Positions 9,168-17,545 of a stretch of 28,191 nucleotides of DNA are shown here, piece after piece. The position numbers and the translations under genes are program-made. This DNA is from Bacteroidales bacterium UBA1725 (GTDB lineage Bacteria; Bacteroidota; Bacteroidia; Bacteroidales; UBA932), in NCBI GenBank assembly GCA_002315815.1, contig DCIN01000014.1:14292-42482 (forward strand), given 5' to 3'. The stretch's first letter is position 1, and each line of letters opens with the position of its first letter. The notes under the pieces were generated by a model. It made no database searches. It was not told the DNA's origin and saw only the letters and a list, made by a program, of their open reading frames with translations.

Positions 9168-11561
9168 TCAGTCGGAGTGCCTGAGTTTGGCATATTTCAG
9201 AAGCAGGAGCTTGTCGCCGTACTCATCGAAGGACACCAAAGCCTTCATATCAGGATCCCGGCCGGTGATGGATTTAATCAGTCCTTTGCCGAAACGGTTG
9301 TGCTCCACTCTCTCCCCTTCCCTGAGCTCCGAAACGGGAGATGGTATGAAGTTCGGATCAGGCACCGCTACGTTTCTGCGACCGACCGGCCCGACCGGCC
9401 GGAATGGCTCTGGAGAACTGACGGAATCCGATGAGCGGCAGGTCACTGAAGAACGGGAAGACTCAAAAGAACGGGGATGTTCAGAAGAACGGCTCGCAAA
9501 TGAGGGTCGGCGATCGGCATACCGGTTCACGAACGGACCGTCATCCAAATCAGCGTCACCCTTTGGAAGGGGATTCTCATAATATCTCGAATCTATCTCG
9601 TAAAGAAAACGGGAAGGGGGATTCTGCTCGTGTTTGCCGTTGCGCATCCTTGTGGAGGCAAGGCTGAGTGTAAGTGAACGCTTGGCCCTTGTCACCGCCA
9701 CGTAGAACAGTCTGCGCTCTTCCTCGATGTCCTGTCTGGACGAAAGCATCGAAAGCGAGGGAAAAAGGTTCTCCTCCAGTCCGGTGACGAAGACGTACGG
9801 GTATTCCAGCCCCTTGGCGGAATGCACCGTCATCAGGGACACACGGTTGGAAGAGTCCTCATCGTCAGTCATATCCACGTTGCTGAGCAACGATACATTC
9901 TCGAGATAGTCGTCCAGAGTGAACACTGCATCGGAGGGAATGTCTTCGGCCTCCTCGCGACGTTCTTCCACGAATGCCTGCACGGAGTTCACAAGTTCCT
10001 CCACATTGGCAGTCCTGGCCAGCCCCTCTATGGAGTTGTCGGACTTATAGAAGGCATACAGCCCTGACACGTCGGCAATCTTCCTCGCCAGATCGAAGGC
10101 ATCCGTCTTAAGCACGCCGGCGGCAAGGGAGTCTATCATACGGCAGAACGTCTGAATCTTGGTCTCTGCTGCGGGCTTGAGGCCAAAGTTCGCCAAATCG
10201 GGGCGGAAGGCCGCCTGGAAGAGACTGCATCCGTTGACTCGGGCGCACTCGTTGAGAGCAGATACGCTGGTGTCCCCTATCCCTCTGGCAGGCTTGTTTA
10301 CCACCCTCTTGAATGATTCGTCGTCACCAGGATTCACGACAAGCTTGAAGTAGGCCATCATATCCTTCACCTCGGCCCTCTCGAAGAAAGAGTTTCCACT
10401 GTATATGAGGTATGGGATGTTCCTGCGCCTGAGCTGTTCCTCAAGCACCCTGGATTGGGCGTTGGTTCTGTAGAGTATCGCAAAGTCCTGATATTTCGCA
10501 CTGTCCGAGCGCATCCTGGCCATTATTCCGCTCACGACCATCATAGCCTCCTCCTGTTCGGAGAAAGTCTTGAGTATACGAATCTTCTCGCCGTCCTCAC
10601 CGACTGCATAGCAGTGTTTGGGAATCCGTCCTTCGTTGTGGGCGATGAGGGAATTGGCGGCATTGACTATGGTTCCCGTAGATCTGTAATTCCTCTCCAG
10701 ACGGAAAAGTTTGCACTCAGGATAATCCTTCTTGAAATTCAAGATGTTCTCTATTCTCGCCCCACGGAACGCATATATGGACTGGGAGTCATCGCCCACC
10801 ACGCAGATATTGTGGTGGAGGGCTGACAACTTCTTCAATATGAGGTACTGCGAGCGGTTGGTGTCCTGATACTCGTCCACCATAATGTGCGAGAACCTGT
10901 CGGAAATGGACAGCAGCGCATCCCTGTTGTCCTTAAGAAGATAGTTCATATTCAGAAGAATGTCATCGAAGTCCATCACTCCGGCCTGCTTCATCTTCTT
11001 CTGATAGAGTTCGTATATGTCGGCGATGCGGGGCTTGTGGGAATGCTGGTCGGCCGCCTGTACATCGGTGGATGACCTGTAGCCTGAAGGACTCAGCAAG
11101 TTGTTCTTGGCCATAGAGATACGCGAAAGAATCTCACGCGGCTTGTAGTTTTTGTCATCAAGTCCGAGTTCCTTTATGCAGGCCTTGATTGCACTCTGGG
11201 AGTCGGCGGTGTCATATATGGTGAACTGAGCCGGATAACCAAGGAATTCCGCATATTCCCGGAGGAAGCGTACAAAGACCGCGTGGAACGTGCCCATCAC
11301 CAGCCGGCGGGACTCCCTTGCCCCGACCATCAGCGCGATTCTCTCCTTCATCTCAGCCGCCGCCTTCTTGGTGAATGTCAGTGCCAGTATGCGTGAGGGG
11401 TCAGTACCCCCCGCCAGAATCCAAGCAATGCGGGATGTGAGAACTCTTGTCTTCCCCGATCCGGCACCGGCAACTATCAATACGGGGCCTTCGGTACACA
11501 GTACTGCTTTTTTCTGTTCTTCGTTGAGTCCGTCCAGGACAGTATTGCCATTATTCTCCAT
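9168..11561 (-). CDS. UvrD/PcrA-type superfamily 1 DNA helicase
   Basis: This ATP-dependent 3'-5' helicase of the UvrD/PcrA/Rep group acts in nucleotide excision repair, mismatch repair and clearing of replication blocks. I use the ATG at 11561 (797 residues). A TTG six codons upstream is also open but is not needed. Visible motifs are GAGSGKT at 32-38, LTFTKKAAAEM, DEYQDT at 229-234, GDDSQSIYAFRGA, LERNYRST, VSLMTVHSAKGLEYPYVFVTG and VAVTRAKRSL. The C-terminus has the short terminal fold expected of PcrA-like proteins (HNRFGKGLIKSI). Between the helicase core and this end lies a Ser/Arg-rich linker made of five six-residue repeats (residues 685-714), which is unusual. It is the first gene of the minus-strand group and is divergent from nqrA across about 70 bp. 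Confidence 0.95.
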   Translation of the reverse strand: MENNGNTVLDGLNEEQKKAVLCTEGPVLIVAGAGSGKTRVLTSRIAWILAGGTDPSRILALTFTKKAAAEMKERIALMVGARESRRLVMGTFHAVFVRFLREYAEFLGYPAQFTIYDTADSQSAIKACIKELGLDDKNYKPREILSRISMAKNNLLSPSGYRSSTDVQAADQHSHKPRIADIYELYQKKMKQAGVMDFDDILLNMNYLLKDNRDALLSISDRFSHIMVDEYQDTNRSQYLILKKLSALHHNICVVGDDSQSIYAFRGARIENILNFKKDYPECKLFRLERNYRSTGTIVNAANSLIAHNEGRIPKHCYAVGEDGEKIRILKTFSEQEEAMMVVSGIMARMRSDSAKYQDFAILYRTNAQSRVLEEQLRRRNIPYLIYSGNSFFERAEVKDMMAYFKLVVNPGDDESFKRVVNKPARGIGDTSVSALNECARVNGCSLFQAAFRPDLANFGLKPAAETKIQTFCRMIDSLAAGVLKTDAFDLARKIADVSGLYAFYKSDNSIEGLARTANVEELVNSVQAFVEERREEAEDIPSDAVFTLDDYLENVSLLSNVDMTDDEDSSNRVSLMTVHSAKGLEYPYVFVTGLEENLFPSLSMLSSRQDIEEERRLFYVAVTRAKRSLTLSLASTRMRNGKHEQNPPSRFLYEIDSRYYENPLPKGDADLDDGPFVNRYADRRPSFASRSSEHPRSFESSRSSVTCRSSDSVSSPEPFRPVGPVGRRNVAVPDPNFIPSPVSELREGERVEHNRFGKGLIKSITGRDPDMKALVSFDEYGDKLLLLKYAKLRHSD
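9420..9509. repeat. 18-bp tandem repeat in the helicase linker
   Basis: Five successive 18-bp units encode hexapeptides in the helicase C-terminal linker: RPSFAS, RSSEHP, RSFESS, RSSVTC and RSSDSV. The invariant core on the plus strand is GAACGG or GAGCGG, at 9433, 9451, 9469 and 9487, exactly 18 bp apart; the fifth unit is degenerate. The phase preserves the reading frame. Confidence 0.9.
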
Positions 11562-11589
11562 CGCGACGCGAAAATACAAAAAAAAGTCG

Positions 11590-11597
11590 TAACTTTG
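11590..11597 (+). promoter_or_regulatory. Predicted -7 box of the nqr operon promoter
   Basis: TAACTTTG is a full match to the Bacteroidota -7 element TAnnTTTG, 35 bp upstream of the nqrA ATG. No good TTTG -33 element is seen at the expected distance; that stretch is A-rich. The same short gap must also hold the uvrD promoter on the other strand, for which no convincing box was found. Confidence 0.6.
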
Positions 11598-11632
11598 TGA
11601 GCTATTCGAAAATCAAATATTAACTCCATAAA

Positions 11633-12994
11633 ATGTCACAGAACATCGTTTTGAAAAAAGGTCTGGACCTTCCAATAAAGGGAGAAGCCGGGCTTTATGT
11701 CTCCAGGACGATCAGCCCCGCGGTTGTGGCAGTCCAGCCAGGCGAGTTCAAGGGATTCCTCCCCAGACTCCTGGTCAGGGAAGGCGATTCCGTACTCTGC
11801 GGTTCACCTGTCCTCGCCGACAAGAACAACCCCGGCATCCTCGTCTGCGCTCCCGTAAGCGGAAAAGTCAAAGAGATAGTCAGAGGGGATAAGCGCAAGC
11901 TTCTGGCTGTGCTCATCGAGTCCTCCGACGAGCAGGAATACCTGGATTTCGGGAAGAAGAACCCCGATGCGCTCTCTGCAGAAGAAATCAAGGAAGCAGT
12001 TTTGGCTGCCGGACTCTGGCCCTGGCTCATCCAGCGCCCTTACGGTATTCTGGCTGACCCTTGCAAAAGACCACGTTCCATTTTCTGTTCAGCCTTCGAT
12101 ACAGCTCCGTTGGCTGCCGACTGTGAATTCTGCTGGTCCGACAAACTGAAAGCCGTTCAAGCCGGAATCAACGCACTGTCCAAGCTCAGTGAAGGCGGAG
12201 TTCACGTCAGTCTGGATGCCGACAAGCGTTTCAGCTCCGCATTCGGCAGGCTTGAGAACTGCATCCTGCACAGTTTCAAAGGGAAACACCCCGCCGGAAC
12301 CGTAGGAATGCAGATTGCCAACATCTGCCCCATACGCAAGGACGAGACTGTGTGGACAATATCCCTTGCAGGTCTTGCTGCCATTGGCGAGCTCTTCCTT
12401 TCCGGCAAGGTCAATCTCCGCCGCAAAGTGGCCGTCTGCGGTCCTATGGCGATAGAGCCCTCCTATGTGGAAACAGTACCCGGCACTCCGGTCTCCTGTC
12501 TGGCAGAATTCGTCGGCAACACAGACGAACCTGTCCGCTATGTGAGCGGCAATGTCCTGACCGGAAAGAATATAGGCAAGGACGGGTACATCGGATTCTT
12601 CGACAGCCAGCTTACACTGCTCAGAGAAGGCAACGAGCGCGAAATCCTCGGATGGATACGTCCCCTTCGCTTCAGACAGTTCAGCACCGACCATTGCTAT
12701 TTCTCCTGGCTCACCCCTTGGAGAAAGTACGATATGGACACAAATACGCACGGAGGCGTGAGAGCGTTCCTGATGAACGACTCATACTACTCCAAAGTAC
12801 TCCCTATGGATATCTATCCCATATATCTCGTCAAGGCCTGCCTTGCCGGCGACATAGAGAAGATGGAACAGTTCGGCATTTATGAAGTTCTGCCCGAGGA
12901 TCTCGCACTCTGCGAATACATAGACCCCAGCAAGAACGATCTTCAGGACATCGTGGCAAAAGGCATCGACTTGATGCTCAAGGAAATGGCATAA
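11633..12994 (+). CDS. nqrA: Na+-translocating NADH:quinone reductase subunit A
   Basis: NqrA is the cytoplasmic-side quinone-interacting subunit of Na+-NQR, which couples NADH oxidation by quinone to sodium export. The 453-residue protein has the family length and the typical start, in which VLKKGLDLPIKGEAG is followed by a biotinyl-like fold region (PRLLVREGDSVLCGSPVLADK). No membrane segment is expected and none is obvious. It is the first gene of the operon and is followed by nqrB after 4 bp. The start is fixed by the ATG about 35 bp behind a promoter-like box. Complete nqrA-F order downstream makes the assignment secure. Confidence 0.97.
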   Translation: MSQNIVLKKGLDLPIKGEAGLYVSRTISPAVVAVQPGEFKGFLPRLLVREGDSVLCGSPVLADKNNPGILVCAPVSGKVKEIVRGDKRKLLAVLIESSDEQEYLDFGKKNPDALSAEEIKEAVLAAGLWPWLIQRPYGILADPCKRPRSIFCSAFDTAPLAADCEFCWSDKLKAVQAGINALSKLSEGGVHVSLDADKRFSSAFGRLENCILHSFKGKHPAGTVGMQIANICPIRKDETVWTISLAGLAAIGELFLSGKVNLRRKVAVCGPMAIEPSYVETVPGTPVSCLAEFVGNTDEPVRYVSGNVLTGKNIGKDGYIGFFDSQLTLLREGNEREILGWIRPLRFRQFSTDHCYFSWLTPWRKYDMDTNTHGGVRAFLMNDSYYSKVLPMDIYPIYLVKACLAGDIEKMEQFGIYEVLPEDLALCEYIDPSKNDLQDIVAKGIDLMLKEMA

Positions 12995-12998
12995 AAGT

Positions 12999-14117
12999 AT
13001 GAACAAGATTTTCGAAAAAGGAGGAAAACTCCACTGGCTCCGCTCAACGGCTGATGCATTCGACACGTTCCTGGCCGTTCCCGCAACTGTAACGCGAAAA
13101 GGTTCGCACGTGCGCGACGCAGTGGACCTCAAGCGAATCATAATCATCGCTCTCATCGCCGTCATTCCCGCGGCCGTCTTCGGAATGTGGAATGTCGGAT
13201 ATCAGCACTCACTGGCCGTGAACGGCCCTTCGGCAACACCTGACATACTTGCCAATTTCTGGTATGGATTCCTCAAAGTGCTCCCGCTCTATCTGGTGGC
13301 TTATATTGTGGGACTCGTCATAGAGTTCGGCACCGCACAGATACGCGGAGAGGAGGTTAACGAAGGCTTCCTGATGACCGGATTCCTCGTGCCACTCATC
13401 GTCCCCGTGGACGTTCCTCTCTGGATGCTCGCAGTCGTAGTGGCATTCGCCACAATAATCGGCAAGGAGGTTTTCGGAGGTACCGGAATGAACATCCTGA
13501 ACCCGGCCCTGCTCACGCGCGCGTTCCTTTTCTTCTCATATCCCACCAGTATGTCCGGATCGTCAGTATGGATAAGTCTGGGCAAAAATGAGCAGCTTGT
13601 GGACGGATTCACCGGAGCCACCCCGCTCGCACTTGACGGTGCAGCTCAGTACAGCACCTCCATCTGGAGCGAGTTCCTCGGGACGATACCGGGTTCCGTG
13701 GGCGAGACTTCGACACTCTGCATACTTCTGGGTGCGGTTCTCCTCATCTGGACAGGCGTGGCCAGCTGGAAGATAATGGTCTCCTCCGTAGCCGGAGCCC
13801 TGCTTGTGGGCGGAATAGGACAAATTGCGGGCATTACCGACATTCCCTGCTGGGAACAGCTTCTGCTCGGCGGTTTCGCATTCGGAACCGTATTTATGGC
13901 AACTGACCCCGTAACCTCGGCGCAGACCGAGACCGGCAAATGGATTTACGGATTCCTCATCGGAGCGCTCTGCATTATGGTACGGCTCTTCAACCCCGGC
14001 TTCGCCGAGGGTATGATGCTCGCCATCCTGCTGTGCAACACATTCGCCCCGCTCATCGACCACGTTGTTGTCACGAGCCATATCAGAAAGAAATTCAGGA
14101 AATTCAAAACTGCCTGA
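12999..14117 (+). CDS. nqrB: Na+-translocating NADH:quinone reductase subunit B
   Basis: NqrB is an integral membrane subunit carrying a covalently bound FMN and riboflavin and forming much of the sodium path. This 372-residue form starts with a short cytoplasmic segment and then has about ten hydrophobic helices. The FMN-attachment motif is seen as FTGATPLA, with the acceptor Thr at residue 208. The conserved FGGTGMNILNPALLTRAFLFFSY splits into recognisable family blocks before it. nqrC begins 3 bp after its stop, so the genes are tightly coupled. It is slightly shorter than the proteobacterial homologues, but no domain appears to be missing. Confidence 0.97.
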   Translation: MNKIFEKGGKLHWLRSTADAFDTFLAVPATVTRKGSHVRDAVDLKRIIIIALIAVIPAAVFGMWNVGYQHSLAVNGPSATPDILANFWYGFLKVLPLYLVAYIVGLVIEFGTAQIRGEEVNEGFLMTGFLVPLIVPVDVPLWMLAVVVAFATIIGKEVFGGTGMNILNPALLTRAFLFFSYPTSMSGSSVWISLGKNEQLVDGFTGATPLALDGAAQYSTSIWSEFLGTIPGSVGETSTLCILLGAVLLIWTGVASWKIMVSSVAGALLVGGIGQIAGITDIPCWEQLLLGGFAFGTVFMATDPVTSAQTETGKWIYGFLIGALCIMVRLFNPGFAEGMMLAILLCNTFAPLIDHVVVTSHIRKKFRKFKTA

Positions 14118-14120
14118 GCT

Positions 14121-15002
14121 ATGAATACAAACAGCAACATATATACAATAATCTACACTACGGTCGTCGTGGTGATAGTGGCGGCGGTTCTGGCTTTCGT
14201 ATCAATGAAGCTCGGACCATCACAGGAAGCCAATGTAAAAGCCGAATCACTTCGCCAGATGATGGCCGCGGCAGGAATCGAAAGCACCGACAATCTCTAT
14301 TCATCCAAGAATGCGGAAGTTCTGGATCTCTATGCCGCCAACATCTCAAAGGCATATACAGTAGGGCTTGACGGCATTCAGAACGGAGAACTGTCTATAG
14401 ACAGATCAAACATCGAACTTGTCTCCGGCCTCAAGGCACAGAACAAAATCATCAAGGACAACAAGGCCGGCAAGGACAACAAGGACAACAAAACTGCAAC
14501 GCTTCCGGTCTATGTGTTCAACAGCGGAGTCTGCGTCATTCCGGTTTACGGAGCAGGGCTCTGGGGGCCTGTCTGGGGTTATATCGCCATTGAGCCGGAT
14601 TTCACAACCATTCACGGAGCCTATTTTGACCACGAGTCGGAAACTCCGGGACTGGGTGCGAAGATAAAGGACGAGGAATGGTTTCGCGAGAAGTTCGCCG
14701 GCAAGGTGATAGCCTTCGGGAAAGAGGAACCGTTCTGCCTCGCAAAGAACGCTGAGGCAGAAGGAGCGGACAACGCTGTGGATGCAATAACAGGAGCGAC
14801 AATGACTTCCAAAGGTCTCAACACAGCCCTCAATGTCTGGTTCAATGCATACGAGAGCCATTTCGAGAAACTGGCGAAAGAAACTGAACCGGAAGAAGGC
14901 CAGGCTGAAGACACTGTGGCTGAAGACATTGTAACTGAATACATTGTGGTAGAAAACACTGTGGCAGAAAACACTGTAGCAAAAAACATTGTGGAGGAAT
15001 AG
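14121..15002 (+). CDS. nqrC: Na+-translocating NADH:quinone reductase subunit C, with repeat insertions
   Basis: NqrC is anchored by one N-terminal helix (residues about 9-28, rich in Val/Ile) and exposes an FMN-binding domain on the periplasmic side. The covalent FMN site is the DAITGAT motif at 221-227, with the acceptor Thr most likely T227. The family core ends near residue 255. At 293 residues this copy is longer than usual for two reasons: a KDN-type low-complexity stretch at 112-123, and an acidic C-terminal tail of six pentapeptide repeats (262-291). Both are encoded by in-frame tandem DNA repeats. GGAGG inside the last codons lies 7 nt before the nqrD start and could help its translation. 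The assignment is secure; the function of the tail is unknown. Confidence 0.96.
   Translation: MNTNSNIYTIIYTTVVVVIVAAVLAFVSMKLGPSQEANVKAESLRQMMAAAGIESTDNLYSSKNAEVLDLYAANISKAYTVGLDGIQNGELSIDRSNIELVSGLKAQNKIIKDNKAGKDNKDNKTATLPVYVFNSGVCVIPVYGAGLWGPVWGYIAIEPDFTTIHGAYFDHESETPGLGAKIKDEEWFREKFAGKVIAFGKEEPFCLAKNAEAEGADNAVDAITGATMTSKGLNTALNVWFNAYESHFEKLAKETEPEEGQAEDTVAEDIVTEYIVVENTVAENTVAKNIVEE
14454..14489. repeat. 9-bp tandem repeat inside nqrC
   Basis: Four 9-bp units, three of them exact AAGGACAAC and one AAGGCCGGC, encode KDN-KAG-KDN-KDN. They sit in a loop of the FMN-binding domain between the VSGLKAQNKI and TATLPVYVF segments. Confidence 0.9.
14904..14993. repeat. 15-bp tandem repeat at the 3' end of nqrC
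   Basis: Six contiguous 15-bp units follow the pattern GCTGAAGACACTGTG with substitutions. They encode AEDTV, AEDIV, TEYIV, VENTV, AENTV and AKNIV and run to within three codons of the stop. The period keeps the frame and places Glu and Asp/Asn at fixed positions. Confidence 0.95.
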
Positions 15003-15004
15003 AT

Positions 15005-15616
15005 ATGGCACAGAATCTTAAAGACACAATACTCAATCCTATACTCAAGGGCAATCCGATTTCCGTCCTCGTGCTCGGTATCTGCTCTTCACTCGCAGTT
15101 ACCGTACAGCTCAAGGGTGCATTGGTGATGGCCATCTCTGTGACTATAGTGACAGGACTTTCGAGCCTTGTCTGCTCACTGCTCCGCAACACCATCCCCA
15201 ACCGTGTCCGCATCATCGTACAGCTTGTGATAGTGGCGCTGATGGTAATCCTTGTGGATCAGATACTCAAGGCCGGCGAAAGCACATACGCAATAGACAA
15301 ACAGTTGTCAGTTTACATCGGACTCATCATCACCAACTGCATAGTGATGGGCCGCATCGAGGCGTTCGCCCTCGGGAACAAACCCATTCCCTCGTTGCTG
15401 GACGGTCTTGCCAACGGAGTGGGCTACGGTCTGATTCTCATCATCGTGGCATTCTTCCGCGAACTTCTGGGCAGCGGCACTCTTCTGGGCTTCAGGGTTC
15501 TTCCCTTATCGTACGTTCCCAACAACCTCGTGATTCTCCCGCCCTTCGCGCTGATTCTTCTCGGATGCATAATCTGGATACACCGCGCTCTGGACAAGGA
15601 CCTTCAGGAAAAATAA
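15005..15616 (+). CDS. nqrD: Na+-translocating NADH:quinone reductase subunit D
   Basis: NqrD is a small membrane subunit of about six helices, homologous to RnfE and paired with NqrE in the sodium channel and Fe-S region of the complex. The 203-residue protein has family blocks NPIFKGNPI-like at the start (here NPILKGNPIS), GLGICSSLAV-like (here LGICSSLAV), TNCIVMGRIEAFA with the conserved Cys, and a GLANGVGYGLIL stretch. It begins 2 bp after nqrC, with GGAGG just upstream. It ends 12 bp before nqrE. Confidence 0.97.
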   Translation: MAQNLKDTILNPILKGNPISVLVLGICSSLAVTVQLKGALVMAISVTIVTGLSSLVCSLLRNTIPNRVRIIVQLVIVALMVILVDQILKAGESTYAIDKQLSVYIGLIITNCIVMGRIEAFALGNKPIPSLLDGLANGVGYGLILIIVAFFRELLGSGTLLGFRVLPLSYVPNNLVILPPFALILLGCIIWIHRALDKDLQEK

Positions 15617-15628
15617 CAGTGAAGAGAT

Positions 15629-16243
15629 ATGGAATACGTAAGTTTGTTCGTCAAGTCAATATTTGTTGACAATATGATCTTCGCATACTTCCTGGGTATG
15701 TGCTCATACCTGGCGGTATCGAAGAATGTCAAGACAGCCAACGGCCTCGGCCTCGCGGTCATATTCGTGCTTCTCTGCACGCTCCCCATCAACTACATTC
15801 TCTTCACCAAGGTGCTTCAGCCCGGAGCGCTCGTCTGGCTCAGTCCGAGTCTGGCCGGAGTGGATCTGAGTTTCCTCAGCTTCATAATCTTCATCGCCGT
15901 CATTGCGGCGTTCACCCAACTGGTCGAGATGATAGTGGAGAAATTCCTTCCATCACTGTACAGTTCACTTGGAATCTACCTTCCCCTTATCGCGGTGAAC
16001 TGCGCCATCCTCGGCGGTTCGCTTTTTATGCAGCAGAAGGAATTCGCGAATGTCGGTGAATCGGCAGTATATGCCCTCGGTTCAGGTATCGGCTGGTATC
16101 TGGCCATCGTATGTCTCGCAGCAATACGCGAGAAGATGAGCTACTGCAACATACCCGCCCCTCTCAAGGGAATGGGAATCACCTTCATCACCGTGGGCCT
16201 TATGGGAATAAGCTTTATGATTTTTATGGGTATTCAGCTCTAG
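15629..16243 (+). CDS. nqrE: Na+-translocating NADH:quinone reductase subunit E
   Basis: NqrE is the second six-helix subunit of the pair with NqrD and is homologous to RnfA. The 204-residue protein starts MEYVSLFVKSIFVDNMIFAYFLGMC. It shows the conserved Cys-containing helix in FLGMCSYLAVSK and again in AVNCAILGGSLF; in the solved complexes these cysteines bind an Fe-S cluster between NqrD and NqrE. It ends 16 bp before the nqrF start, and its stop codon touches an unusually strong Shine-Dalgarno sequence. Confidence 0.97.
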   Translation: MEYVSLFVKSIFVDNMIFAYFLGMCSYLAVSKNVKTANGLGLAVIFVLLCTLPINYILFTKVLQPGALVWLSPSLAGVDLSFLSFIIFIAVIAAFTQLVEMIVEKFLPSLYSSLGIYLPLIAVNCAILGGSLFMQQKEFANVGESAVYALGSGIGWYLAIVCLAAIREKMSYCNIPAPLKGMGITFITVGLMGISFMIFMGIQL

Positions 16244-16250
16244 GAGGAGG
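16242..16250 (+). promoter_or_regulatory. Strong Shine-Dalgarno sequence for nqrF
   Basis: AGGAGGAGG lies nine bases before the nqrF ATG and overlaps the nqrE stop. Most genes here have no such sequence, in line with the weak use of Shine-Dalgarno pairing in Bacteroidota. This one fixes the nqrF start at 16260. Confidence 0.75.
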
Positions 16251-16259
16251 TACAAGGAT

Positions 16260-17534
16260 ATGAATGCAACTATTATCACAGCAGTAGCGGTCATCGTAAT
16301 TGTCACGATTGTGCTCGTGGCCGCTCTCCTCATAGTCAAGAACGCAATCACGCCCAAAGGCAAGGTGAAGATTGACATCAACGACGGCAAAAAGACCCTC
16401 GACGTGGCTCCCGGAGCTTCCCTGATGGGTACGCTTGCCGGAGAGAAGATTTTCCTCCCTTCAGCCTGCGGAGGCAAGGCCAACTGCGGCCAGTGCAAGG
16501 TGCAGGTGCTTGAAGGCGGCGGCGAGATTCTGCCTACCGAGGTCGGATTCTTCAACCGCAGACAGATCAAGGAAGGATGGAGACTGGGCTGTCAGGTCAA
16601 AGTCAAGAACGACCTCAAGATTCTGATGGACGAGAGCGCGTTGAGCATCAAGAAACTCGAATGCGAGGTCATTTCCAACGACAACGTCGCCACATTCATC
16701 AAGGAGTTCACTGTCAAACTTCCTGAAGGAGAGAACATTGAGTTCAAGAGCGGGCAGTACATACAGATTGACATCCCCCGGTACGAACTTGATTTCAAAG
16801 ACATCGATGTCGCCCCGGAATACAGGAAAGACTGGGAGAAATTCGGCTTCTTCGACCTTCATTCCTCCAACCCCGAAGACACCATCAGGGCATACTCGAT
16901 GGCCTCGTATCCCGGTGAAAAGGGAATCATCAAACTCAATGTCCGCATTGCGACACCTCCTTTCGACAGGAGCGTTCCGCGTGAGCTCGGTCCCAAACTT
17001 ATGAACGTCAATCCCGGTATCGCTTCATCCTATGTCTTCACACGCAAGCCAGGAGACAAGGTTATGATAAGCGGTCCCTACGGAGAGTTCCTTCTTCCCA
17101 AAAACGATCCGGACAATATCGAGTACATATTCGTGGGCGGAGGTGCCGGAATGGCTCCGCTTCGTTCGCACATAATGCAGCTGTTCAAGACCCTCCGTAC
17201 AGGACGCACCGTGCATTTCTTCTACGGTGCCCGCGCCCTCGTGGAGTCGTTCTACCTCGAGGATTTCGCTGAAATCGAGAAAGAGTTCCCGAACTTCAAG
17301 TTCCATCTCGCACTCGACCGTCCCGATCCTGCAGCTGATGCAGCAGGTGTGAAGTACACGGCAGGCTTCGTCCACAACGTGATGTACGACACCTATCTAA
17401 AGAACCACGATGCACCTGAGGACATCAAATACTTTATGTGCGGTCCTCCTATGATGACCAAGTGCGTTCTGGACCTGCTGGACTCTCTTGGGGTGGCTCC
17501 CGAGAACATTCTCTTCGACAATTTCGGAGGTTAG
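16260..17534 (+). CDS. nqrF: Na+-translocating NADH:quinone reductase subunit F
   Basis: NqrF is the NADH-oxidising entry subunit of Na+-NQR. It has an N-terminal membrane helix (residues about 5-26), a ferredoxin-like 2Fe-2S domain with Cys70, Cys76, Cys79 and Cys111, an FAD domain with RAYS at 210-213, and an NADH domain with GGGAGMAP at 293-300 and a late CGPPMM motif. The 424-residue length and the spacing of all cofactor motifs agree with the well-studied Vibrio protein. It closes the operon. Two weak hairpins follow within 90 bp, but no U-run is directly attached, so no terminator is called. Confidence 0.98.
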   Translation: MNATIITAVAVIVIVTIVLVAALLIVKNAITPKGKVKIDINDGKKTLDVAPGASLMGTLAGEKIFLPSACGGKANCGQCKVQVLEGGGEILPTEVGFFNRRQIKEGWRLGCQVKVKNDLKILMDESALSIKKLECEVISNDNVATFIKEFTVKLPEGENIEFKSGQYIQIDIPRYELDFKDIDVAPEYRKDWEKFGFFDLHSSNPEDTIRAYSMASYPGEKGIIKLNVRIATPPFDRSVPRELGPKLMNVNPGIASSYVFTRKPGDKVMISGPYGEFLLPKNDPDNIEYIFVGGGAGMAPLRSHIMQLFKTLRTGRTVHFFYGARALVESFYLEDFAEIEKEFPNFKFHLALDRPDPAADAAGVKYTAGFVHNVMYDTYLKNHDAPEDIKYFMCGPPMMTKCVLDLLDSLGVAPENILFDNFGG

Positions 17535-17545
17535 GACAGGCATAA

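Noticed and set aside
9143..9193. Longer start for the S9 peptidase at 9193
   Set aside because: The extra 17 residues overlap uvrD and would place the clear lipoprotein signal internally.
11562..11579. TTG start six codons upstream for the UvrD/PcrA helicase
   Set aside because: The ATG at 11561 begins directly before the conserved LNEEQKKAV region; the TTG is not needed.
14406..15011. Minus-strand 201-codon frame with Phe/Ser/Val-rich repeats (HSVFSYNVFS type)
   Set aside because: It is the antisense of the nqrC tail repeat and lies wholly opposite a secure nqr gene.
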